Shown: positions 1 through 5,065 of the stretch, piece by piece
Layout: each line of letters opens with the position of its first letter
Position numbering within the stretch: the first letter of the stretch is position 1
NCBI GenBank assembly: GCA_958417695.1
Contig: CATZDQ010000062.1
Span: 1-8,948 of the forward strand
Length of the DNA stretch: 8,948 bases
DNA from: an uncultured Clostridiaceae bacterium
GTDB lineage: Bacteria; Bacillota; Clostridia; TANB77; CAG-508
Reading direction: 5' to 3'
The notes under the pieces: generated by a model
Seen by the model: the letters and a program-made list of their open reading frames with translations, nothing else
Told to the model about the DNA's origin: nothing
Database searches by the model: none
Program-made: the position numbers and the translations under genes

Positions 1-40
1 ACATGCAGCAATTAAGAAATCATTAGGACATGAAAGATAG

Positions 41-223
41 TCAATTTTCTGACGAACTCAAATACTATAAAAATCATAGGGGGTCGACAGATGCTCAAAG
101 TAGCATTATATAGCGTTTTTTCTAAAATACTATATTTTTTTACTTCTTTTTTATACCATATTTTTATAGGTCGACAGATTATGGGGCTCAAAGTATTGAT
201 ATAAGCGTAACAGAAGTTTACCA
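41..223 (+). promoter_or_regulatory. CRISPR leader region with a duplicated internal element
   Basis: This AT-rich, non-coding stretch directly abuts the first and best-conserved side of the array, which is where leaders sit. They carry the array promoter and the sites that direct new spacers to the first repeat. It contains two imperfect direct copies of a 40-42 base element, at 76-115 and 166-207. Both share GGTCGACAGAT (82-92 and 169-179), then CTCAAAGTA, and end in an ATATAGCG/ATATAAGCG-like stretch. The copies are about 87-90 bases apart and the second ends 16 bases before repeat 1. I could not pick a convincing -35/-10 pair, so the promoter position is open. The leader assignment is inferred from repeat polarity, and the left boundary is arbitrary. 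Confidence 0.7.
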
Positions 224-978
224 GTTTTAATTTAAATATCGTAAAATGTAAAGATATTAACTGGTGATTTTACAAAAGCACAGTATGAGTTTTAATTTAA
301 ATATCGTAAAATGTAAAGATTTCCAATAACAATTACAACAATTGTAGATAATGGTTTTAATTTAAATATCGTAAAATGTAAAGGCTTTTTGCTCTATTTT
401 GGACTCTACTTGCTCTGTCGGTTTTAATTTAAATATCGTAGAATGTAAAGGTTGGAACAATACGAATGCAGACAACAAATGTAAATCGTTTTAATTTAAA
501 TATCGTAGAATGTAAAGGAGCGGTCATTTGCTTGAAGGAATACTAGAACATAGTTTTAATTTAAATATCGTAGAATGTAAAGCTAATAGTGCGTTCAAAA
601 GGTTCTGTCAAAAGAATAGTTTTAATTTAAATATCGTAGAATGTAAAGTTTTCAAATACTTCAATAGCACGTTGAAAATTTTTTAGTTTTAATTTAAATA
701 TCGTAGAATGTAAAGTTATAATACTCTGCTGCACTTTCTGCAATAAATTCTGTTTTAATTTAAATATCGTAGAATGTAAAGGAAATATGATTAGCAATGA
801 TTTAGAGAATGCACAAATGTTTTAATTTAAATATTGTAGAATGTAAATGTTTTAGTACAGAATAACAAATTATTGCTATTATGTATTAATTTAAATATTG
901 TAGAATGTAAAGGCTAAAATCCATGCCAAAATACTAAAAATGTGATTTGTTTTAATTTAAATATCATAGAATATAAAG
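224..978 (+). CRISPR. CRISPR array, 12 repeats and 11 spacers, type I-B-like
   Basis: Twelve copies of a 30-base repeat begin at 224, 289, 354, 421, 488, 553, 619, 686, 752, 819, 883 and 949. Spacers are 34-37 bases and all differ. The repeat starts GTTTTAATTTAAAT and ends ATGTAAAG; the last eight bases would be the crRNA 5' tag. Its length, the spacer lengths and the ATGTAAA ending fit clostridial type I-B repeats, though no cas gene in the window confirms the type. Repeats 1-3 carry A at repeat position 21, while repeats 4-12 carry G. The last three have decayed: repeat 10 has C17T and G30T, repeat 11 has T3A and C17T, repeat 12 has G18A and G25A. This polarity places the leader on the left and crRNA transcription on the plus strand. 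I saw no spacer matching elsewhere in the window; their targets need a database search. Confidence 0.97.
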
Positions 979-995
979 TGCTAATCTCCACTATA

Positions 996-1619
996 AGAGT
1001 AGGGTACCATAAGTCACAAATATTGTACAAAATCAAAGTTTTTTGTACAATTAGGCATAGAGGTAAAATAACAGATAACATTTATAGATGTCCTTTACGA
1101 TTCTTTCTATTACTAGTTTTTAGCTTTCTATATAGTTTTTATCTAGCTATTTTTATTTATTCCTCTATATATTATTATTCAGTTATATACATTAATATAT
1201 TACTAATAATTTTATAACTATATAATTTCATATCTTAATATATTTTTTCTTTTTTATTTACAATTCTTATTTGCATACTAATATAAGTTATATATTTTTT
1301 ATCATATAACTTGTTATCTTTTATTTTTTAGTTTCTATATAATTGTATATTATATAAAATATTTACAAATAAAATAGATTTTTTATTTTAATTTTTATCA
1401 AATAACAAATGTTCGTTTTTTAAATATGATTTTATTTTTTAATTAATAATTTCTTTTTATCTAATTATATTTTGTGTTTTAAATTTAAACTTTCAAACTT
1501 TCTGCTTATATAATAATTATAACTAATGAAGAGTTCCTATTTTGCATAAGTAAATTTATTTTAATAATTTTATATTAATCTATTTTGTTATATGCAATTT
1601 TATGGTTGCCCCCTACTCT
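996..1619. repeat. Diverged inverted repeat pair around the AT-rich region
   Basis: The left copy at 996-1012 reads AGAGTAGGG, one base, then ACCATAA. The right copy at 1600-1619, read on the minus strand, gives AGAGTAGGG, GGCA, then ACCATAA. TGCTAA lies outside both copies (979-984 and the complement of about 1628-1633), and ATTG and ACAAAAT occur further inside both. This suggests a diverged inverted duplication of about 60 bases, possibly remnant ends of an insertion. No transposase is present, and in such AT-rich DNA only the GC-containing AGAGTAGGG core is strong evidence. Confidence 0.4.
1022..1051 (+). other. Perfect 11-bp hairpin just after the array
   Basis: ATTGTACAAAA (1022-1032) pairs perfectly with TTTTGTACAAT (1041-1051) around an 8-base loop. 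Each arm contains the 8-base palindrome TTGTACAA, so this could also be two protein-binding sites. It lies 43 bases past the last repeat, where a 3'-end structure for the array transcript would be useful. No U-tract follows on the plus strand (TTAGGC comes next), so it is not a canonical intrinsic terminator. Its role is unknown. Confidence 0.55.
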
Positions 1620-1637
1620 ACCGTTTTTTAGCATAAA

Positions 1638-1674
1638 AAATAAAACAGAATATATTATATACTCTGTTTTATTT
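1638..1674 (-). terminator. Intrinsic terminator, minus strand
   Basis: A 12-bp stem is formed by 1638-1649 (AAATAAAACAGA) and 1663-1674 (TCTGTTTTATTT) around a 13-base AT loop. Read on the minus strand, the stem's 3' arm runs into a long U-rich tract (TTTTATTTTTTATG), as expected for termination leftward. On the plus strand the 3' side reads TTTTATTTAAATC, a weaker tract. It would end both the candidate small RNA (promoter 1715-1743) and read-through from the 206-residue gene. Confidence 0.7.
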
Positions 1675-1708
1675 AAATCTTTCTACTTGAGGCAAGGTTT
1701 TTCCAAAC
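1638..1708 (-). ncRNA. Candidate small RNA, about 70 nt
   Basis: No protein is encoded here, but a near-consensus promoter at 1715-1743 points leftward and the terminator at 1638-1674 lies directly downstream. The pair delimits a transcript of roughly 70 bases beginning near 1708. Its 5' half contains GGAAAAACC and CCTTGCCTCAAGTAGAAAG and is less AT-rich than the surroundings. The stretch ATTTAAATAAAAC at the start of the terminator stem differs by one missing base from the reverse complement of the CRISPR repeat's first 14 bases, so it could pair with repeats, or the match could be chance in AT-rich DNA. There is no ATG inside. I recognise no known RNA family. Expression is inferred only. 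Confidence 0.45.
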
Positions 1709-1714
1709 TTATAT

Positions 1715-1743
1715 AGTATAATTATTTTTTATATTATTGTCAA
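1715..1743 (-). promoter_or_regulatory. SigA-type promoter for the candidate small RNA
   Basis: On the minus strand there is a perfect -35 TTGACA (1738-1743), a 17-base spacer and a -10 TATACT (1715-1720). This is as good as the pncB promoter in the same window. It begins 32 bases after the stop of the 206-residue gene and fires away from it, towards the array, where there is no open reading frame before the terminator at 1638-1674. AT-rich DNA yields false -10 boxes easily; the exact TTGACA at optimal spacing is the stronger point. Confidence 0.6.
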
Positions 1744-1775
1744 TTTTTTATAATTTGTAATTTGTTAGTTATATA

Positions 1776-2396
1776 TTAAAATAAAACATCTTTCATTCTA
1801 TCTCTAATTATTTCATTAACATATTTTTCTACATCCTCTTCTGTATTAAATAACATTTTAAAATTATATAGACTTTTATTTTTAAATATTGATGTTATCT
1901 CTGCAATTCTTTCTCTTACATCACTAGCTATATAATTGTAGTCCTTATCATTCAAAATTTCAAGTTTCTTAAAATTTATATAAGCTGGATGATCTTGTGG
2001 AATCTTTTCAATGCAATTTCTTAAAAAATTTCTTTCATAACTTGCTATCCTAAATGCTGCATCAATATTAAAGACTTCTTCGTCTTCAATAGCAATTATA
2101 TAATATATTACAGCTTTTAATAAAATTCTTTCCAAATCTTCATAATTATCTATTTTTTTTGCACGAAAACTCATTAAACCTAATATATCAATCTCATATA
2201 ATAGAGAATCTAATATATTTTCATTAAGTTCTAAGCATTTTTTTATTGCATCAATTGCTTGTTTATAAGTTCCACCTGGTTCAGCAATACGTGCTTTTTC
2301 CCCAAATCGTTCCTCAAATAATTTTGAATATTTTTCAAATTCAATTTTTTCTACTGATTTTTCAATTGGTTCATCATCTTTATTTTTTTCTTTCAT
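1776..2396 (-). CDS. Hypothetical acidic helical protein, 206 aa
   Basis: I do not recognise this protein. It has no signal peptide or membrane segment and should be cytoplasmic. The first 30 residues are highly charged (K/E/D-rich). A conserved-looking turn, EPGGTYKQAIDAIKKC, spans about 39-54. Long amphipathic helices follow (about 58-105 and 108-130), reminiscent of helical repeat scaffolds, then a charged C-terminal helix (about 186-206). No catalytic motif is visible. The start is well supported: AGGAGG at 2402-2407 lies five bases before the ATG, and a promoter is at 2441-2468. It stands alone, between the CRISPR array and a divergent membrane-protein gene. Codon use is more AT-rich than in the hslO operon, which would fit acquired DNA. 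A CRISPR-related role is possible from location only. Confidence 0.8.
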   Translation of the reverse strand: MKEKNKDDEPIEKSVEKIEFEKYSKLFEERFGEKARIAEPGGTYKQAIDAIKKCLELNENILDSLLYEIDILGLMSFRAKKIDNYEDLERILLKAVIYYIIAIEDEEVFNIDAAFRIASYERNFLRNCIEKIPQDHPAYINFKKLEILNDKDYNYIASDVRERIAEITSIFKNKSLYNFKMLFNTEEDVEKYVNEIIRDRMKDVLF

Positions 2397-2440
2397 AAAA
2401 TCCTCCTTTTAATACTATTTAATATTATAATATCATATCT

Positions 2441-2468
2441 TGTATATCTAGTCTACTATGTGTGTCAA
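2441..2468 (-). promoter_or_regulatory. Promoter of the 206-aa hypothetical gene
   Basis: On the minus strand a perfect -35 TTGACA (2463-2468) is followed after 16 bases by TATACA (2441-2446). Transcription would start near 2434, giving a leader of about 38 bases that contains the AGGAGG ribosome binding site. The -10 box matches consensus at four of six positions. Confidence 0.6.
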
Positions 2469-2635
2469 AATAGTTGTATCATTGTAGATGAAGTGTTTTA
2501 TCGATTATTGTACCTTATTGTTTCATTATTTTTACTATTTTTAATAAAAAATATATGTAAAACTTAGTTACTTTACGCGTTTCACAATGCTTTAAAATAC
2601 TTGTCTGTGCTTAATAGTACACTACTCTTCATAGT
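2469..2635. other. Intergenic spacer between divergent hypothetical genes
   Basis: The full gap between the two divergent starts is 344 bases (2397-2740). Apart from the minus-strand promoter (2441-2468) and the palindrome (2636-2669), this central part is AT-rich DNA in which I see no gene, RNA or repeat. Confidence 0.5.
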
Positions 2636-2669
2636 TATATGATTATATAATGTTGTATATAATCATATA
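2636..2669. promoter_or_regulatory. Perfect 14-bp inverted repeat upstream of the membrane-protein gene
   Basis: TATATGATTATATA (2636-2649) and its exact reverse complement (2656-2669) flank six bases. It lies about 70 bases before the ATG at 2741, where an operator would sit. It could instead be a hairpin in a leader RNA. No U-tract follows on either side. A promoter for the downstream gene must lie nearby; TATAAT-like boxes exist at 2689-2694 and 2711-2716, but none has a properly spaced -35, so I do not call one. The sequence is almost pure A/T, which makes palindromes likelier, although 14 of 14 pairs is long. Confidence 0.5.
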
Positions 2670-2740
2670 TATAATGATTGTATTGTCTTATAATAATAAA
2701 GTCTATACTATATAATATCAATAAAAAAGGAGATGTTATT

Positions 2741-3250
2741 ATGGAAGAAGAAAAAAAGCAAAGTAAATTATATTTAAAATGGTGGTTTTGGGTCTGTATT
2801 GTAATGATTGTTGTTGTGTTAGTTTTCACTTCAATTATGCTTGTTGCTATTGGAAAAATATCGTCTGGAATAACTGGTATATCTATGCAGATACAAACTA
2901 TTTATAGGGAAGCTACTTTGTATGATTCTGTTGAAAATAAAAGTTTGATATTAGAATTAAATCATTTTAAAGTAAACGAATATTCAACGCAATTTAACAA
3001 TATGATTACTATTATCAAGAACAATCTTAATACTGAATTAAGTAATTATAATAAATTAATAATTTTTACTATGATAGATGGTGATAAAAAAGAAAACTAT
3101 CTCACAATAAGAACTGTTTACAGTCTACCAGATTTTATGGAAATAGAAGAACGAAAATATATTGATTATGACAACTATACAGAATTATTTAATACATATG
3201 AAAGAACGATGGATAATTATACACAATTATTCAATTCGATAGGAAGATAA
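2741..3250 (+). CDS. Hypothetical single-pass membrane protein, 169 aa
   Basis: I chose ATG 2741 because AAGGAG precedes it at the right distance; the frame is open from an ATG at 2678, but that start has no ribosome binding site. The protein has a short charged N-terminus (MEEEKKQSKLYLK), one hydrophobic segment at about 14-37 starting WWFWV, and about 130 residues after it. By the positive-inside rule the C-terminal part should be outside the cell. The charged tail followed by K-WWFWV is common in Firmicutes single-pass exported proteins of unknown function. The C-terminus holds a short internal repeat, DNYTELFNT (144-152) and DNYTQLFNS (158-166), 14 residues apart. No enzyme motif is seen. 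The gene is monocistronic, with its own terminator, and diverges from the 206-aa gene. Function unknown; a sensor, anchor or immunity-type role is possible but unsupported. Confidence 0.82.
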   Translation: MEEEKKQSKLYLKWWFWVCIVMIVVVLVFTSIMLVAIGKISSGITGISMQIQTIYREATLYDSVENKSLILELNHFKVNEYSTQFNNMITIIKNNLNTELSNYNKLIIFTMIDGDKKENYLTIRTVYSLPDFMEIEERKYIDYDNYTELFNTYERTMDNYTQLFNSIGR

Positions 3251-3253
3251 CTG

Positions 3254-3280
3254 AAAAAGCTTGAAATAGAGCCTTTTTTT
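3254..3280 (+). terminator. Likely terminator of the membrane-protein gene
   Basis: Four bases after the stop codon, AAAAAGCT can pair with AGC-C-TTTTT across a short loop, with one bulged C, and a run of seven T residues follows. The stem is short and AT-rich, so it is moderately convincing. Confidence 0.5.
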
Positions 3281-3311
3281 CTATATAAAAAAGTTAAGAA
3301 ATAATGAAAAA

Positions 3312-3334
3312 GTTTTAATTTAAATATCGTAGAA
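3312..3334 (+). repeat. Solitary truncated CRISPR repeat
   Basis: These 23 bases match repeat positions 1-23 of the array consensus exactly, including G at position 21 as in repeats 4-9. The last seven bases (TGTAAAG), most of the crRNA tag, are replaced by CATGAAA. It is in the same orientation as the array and begins 2,333 bases past the array's last repeat, with no second copy within spacer distance on either side. It sits 62 bases after the membrane-protein stop, beyond that gene's terminator. It may be an array remnant separated by insertion, or a repeat-like element with its own role. Confidence 0.85.
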
Positions 3335-3335
3335 C

Positions 3336-3363
3336 ATGAAATTGTGCTTTACAAAAATTTCAT
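3336..3363 (+). other. Hairpin fused to the solitary repeat
   Basis: ATGAAATT (3336-3343) pairs perfectly with AATTTCAT (3356-3363) around a 12-base loop. The left arm starts one base after the solitary repeat's identity to the array ends, so the repeat's 3' tag is effectively replaced by this hairpin. No U-tract follows. Confidence 0.4.
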
Positions 3364-3534
3364 AGGTACTTTAAAAAAATTCACTTTCGATAGAATTGGA
3401 CATAATATTAATATCTCAAATTTAATATTACCCTCTTTATTACTTTACTACGCAGTTCATACGGATACCAAATAGCCGAAAAAACATTTAAAAAAATACA
3501 TTTGTAAACACATAATCTTAATATAAAGCCATAA
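3364..3534. other. Non-coding spacer before the bofA terminator
   Basis: The whole gene-free stretch is 3251-3568. After the terminator, solitary repeat and hairpin, this part holds only a 9-bp AT inverted repeat (TAATATTAA at 3403-3411, TTAATATTA at 3422-3430). It also contains a less AT-rich patch (about 3445-3480) that I could not assign to any gene. Confidence 0.45.
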
Positions 3535-3562
3535 AAGCACACTATCCTCTGATAATGTGCTT
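3535..3562 (-). terminator. Terminator of the hslO-pth-RNase-bofA operon
   Basis: On the minus strand AAGCACA and TGTGCTT form a 7-bp stem that continues through a U·G wobble into TATC/GATA, closed by an AGAG tetraloop; TTTT follows. The wobble is a C/A mismatch if read on the plus strand, so the structure favours minus-strand RNA. It starts 7 bases past the bofA stop codon. Confidence 0.8.
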
Positions 3563-3568
3563 CTTATA

Positions 3569-3832
3569 TTATAAAAAGAATATTTGGAATAAAACAACTA
3601 AAATAACACCCGGTATTCCTAATGTTCCTACTACAATAGCCGTTATCCAATTTAAAATAATAGCAAACCCAAAACTTGCACCAATTAAATTAATTACCCA
3701 TAATATAATACCTCCAACTAGGGCATTTATTAATAATTTTATAATTAATTTCATTGGTAGTGCTAATATTTTTAAAATCATAAAACCAACCAATACCACT
3801 GCTAAAAATGGTAAAATAAATGCTAAATCCAT
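3569..3832 (-). CDS. bofA: BofA-family inhibitor of pro-sigmaK processing
   Basis: In Bacillus, BofA is an integral membrane protein of the outer forespore membrane. It works with SpoIVFA to hold the SpoIVFB protease inactive, delaying release of active sigmaK in the mother cell. This protein has 87 residues, the same as the family norm, and is nearly all hydrophobic, with membrane segments at about 3-25, 36-57 and 63-86. The family signature is visible: NALVGGIILWVINLIG (36-51), FGF (54-56), NWITAIVVGTLGIPGV (61-76). AAAGGAG lies 8 bases before the ATG. It is the last gene of the operon, 24 bases after the RNase gene and followed at once by a terminator. The gene implies a spore-forming lineage, though BofA homologues are sometimes kept where the classical SpoIVFA/FB partners are missing. 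Confidence 0.88.
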   Translation of the reverse strand: MDLAFILPFLAVVLVGFMILKILALPMKLIIKLLINALVGGIILWVINLIGASFGFAIILNWITAIVVGTLGIPGVILVVLFQIFFL

Positions 3833-3856
3833 CTTACATTCTCCTTTCTTTTGTTT

Positions 3857-5050
3857 TTATTTACTCCACATATGTTTTCTTGTCATTTCTAACAAGTTTA
3901 GCTTTGTAAATTCCATAATTTGATTTTTGGCTCTATCCTTTTTCAAATTCTGTCGTAGAACCTCTATAATCTGTTGTTTACTTATTTTCTCCTGCATATC
4001 AATATAGTCTATCACAATAATACCACCTATATCTCTTAGCCTAAGTTGTTTGGCAATTTCTATACTAGCCTCTGTATTCACCTTCACCACAGTTTGTTCT
4101 AAACTCTCTTTACCAGTATATTTACCAGAATTTACATCAATTGCAGTTAAAGCTTCCGTTTGGTCTATGGTAATAAATCCACCACAAGGTAACCAAATCT
4201 TTCGTCTATTCATCTTTTCAATCTGCTCTTGCCAATCATATACATGAAAAATATCTACTCGTACCTCTATAGAAATCTTATCCTGTAATTCCCATAACTT
4301 TAAAATATCTTCTACTTGACCTTTCATTTGCTCTTCTTCTACTAGTATACGTTCCAAATGATTATCTACCAAGTCCAATAGCAATCTTTCTAAAATACTT
4401 TCCTGTTCCCATAAAGGTACAGGTACTTGCTCATTCGTCATCTCTTTAGCTTTATTTTGTATCTGTTTCCACTTTTCTAAAGTATCTGCTATATCTTTTT
4501 GTATCACCTCTTCTGGTTTTCCCTGTGCTGCTGTTCGAATAATTATGCCTACTTCTCTATCTTCTCCTAAAGATTTTTCTGCCATTTCTATTAGTCTTTG
4601 GCGTTCTGTCTCTTCCTCTATTTTTTGAGAAACCGTAATAAACGTATTTTCTGTTAGTAATACTACAAATCTACCCGGTATATGAATATGTGTACTAATT
4701 CTTGCTCCTTTACCATGAATACTATCTTTTTTCACCTGTACCAATATAGGTCTATCTTTTTTTAGAAAATTCTGAATCGTATACTGCCCCATATCTTCCT
4801 TTTTATTTCCTGTAACAGAACTAACTTTAGGTAAAATATCCTTTAAATGTATATATGTATTTTTACCTTGACCAATATCTACAAATGCCGCCTGCATCCC
4901 TGGTAATACATCTACTACCCTTCCTAAATAAATATTTCCCTCTAATCGCTTATGGTCTGCTTGCTCCTCATAATATTCTTGCATGACACCATCTTGCATA
5001 AGCGCTATTTTTCTACACTCCGGCTGTCCACCAATTAAAATTTCCTGCAT
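3857..5050 (-). CDS. Ribonuclease E/G family protein, short form without the zinc-link
   Basis: This endoribonuclease cleaves single-stranded AU-rich RNA during rRNA maturation and mRNA decay, in the cytoplasm. The S1 RNA-binding domain spans about 36-125 (LEGNIYLGRV, GMQAAFVDIG). A 5'-sensor/RNase H-like region follows, and the DNase I-like catalytic part lies at about 285-395. Both metal-binding aspartates are present: D305 in ALTAIDVNSG and D348 in RDIGGIIVIDYIDM, matching E. coli RNase E D303 and D346. At 397 residues it ends at LLEMTRKHMWSK, exactly before the CPxC zinc-link and small domain of E. coli RNase E/G (RNase G is 489 residues). No continuation is seen in other frames downstream, so this looks like a natural short form rather than a frameshift. 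GGAAGG precedes the ATG. It is the third gene of the operon, 15 bases after pth. Confidence 0.93.
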   Translation of the reverse strand: MQEILIGGQPECRKIALMQDGVMQEYYEEQADHKRLEGNIYLGRVVDVLPGMQAAFVDIGQGKNTYIHLKDILPKVSSVTGNKKEDMGQYTIQNFLKKDRPILVQVKKDSIHGKGARISTHIHIPGRFVVLLTENTFITVSQKIEEETERQRLIEMAEKSLGEDREVGIIIRTAAQGKPEEVIQKDIADTLEKWKQIQNKAKEMTNEQVPVPLWEQESILERLLLDLVDNHLERILVEEEQMKGQVEDILKLWELQDKISIEVRVDIFHVYDWQEQIEKMNRRKIWLPCGGFITIDQTEALTAIDVNSGKYTGKESLEQTVVKVNTEASIEIAKQLRLRDIGGIIVIDYIDMQEKISKQQIIEVLRQNLKKDRAKNQIMEFTKLNLLEMTRKHMWSK

Positions 5051-5065
5051 AGATTTTCCTTCCTA

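Larger units (their letters stand above)
979..1637. other. AT-rich region without a protein gene, downstream of the array
   Basis: I find no credible coding sequence here. The longest open frame (942-1217) starts inside the last spacer, has no ribosome binding site and encodes a low-complexity I/L/Y/S/F string typical of AT-rich DNA. Structure is confined to the edges: a perfect hairpin at 1022-1051 near the left edge, and a pair of related sequences in inverted orientation at about 979-1012 and 1600-1634. The core from about 1220 to 1600 is extremely AT-rich, and I see nothing recognisable in it. Confidence 0.6.

Noticed and set aside
2..40. Open frame at the left edge encoding HAAIKKSLGHER then a stop, possibly the tail of an upstream gene such as cas or a recombinase.
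   Set aside because: Only 12 codons are visible, and the other two plus frames also stop by position 26. The tail matches no Cas2 or integrase C-terminus that I could confirm.
254..948. Spacers as self-targeting sequences or matches to known phages.
   Set aside because: No spacer matches elsewhere in this window by eye. Several read as open frames, as phage-derived spacers would, but targets need a database search.
942..1217. 91-codon open frame starting inside the last CRISPR spacer.
   Set aside because: It runs through a CRISPR repeat, has no ribosome binding site, and encodes a low-complexity I/L/Y/F-rich string expected from AT-rich DNA.
1666..1680. GTTTTATTTAAAT resembling the start of another CRISPR repeat.
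   Set aside because: One base is missing, similarity stops after 14 bases, and it is the arm of a terminator hairpin, so it is noted only as possible anti-repeat pairing rather than called a repeat.
1685..1710. Less AT-rich patch read as a peptide tail (SLEKPCLK, stop) or a transposase remnant.
   Set aside because: Too short for any homology claim; the promoter and terminator arrangement makes a small RNA the better explanation.
2635..2829. Minus-strand 64-codon frame overlapping the membrane-protein start.
   Set aside because: It is antisense to a gene with a good ribosome binding site, and its composition is that of a shadow frame.
3445..3480. Patch whose minus-strand frame reads RLFGIRMNCVVK then stops, perhaps a gene relic.
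   Set aside because: A dozen residues with no recognised family and stops directly after; not supportable as a pseudogene.
3555..3923. Plus-strand 122-codon frame across bofA and the operon terminator.
   Set aside because: It is antisense to the clear BofA family protein, lacks a ribosome binding site, and begins inside the terminator stem.
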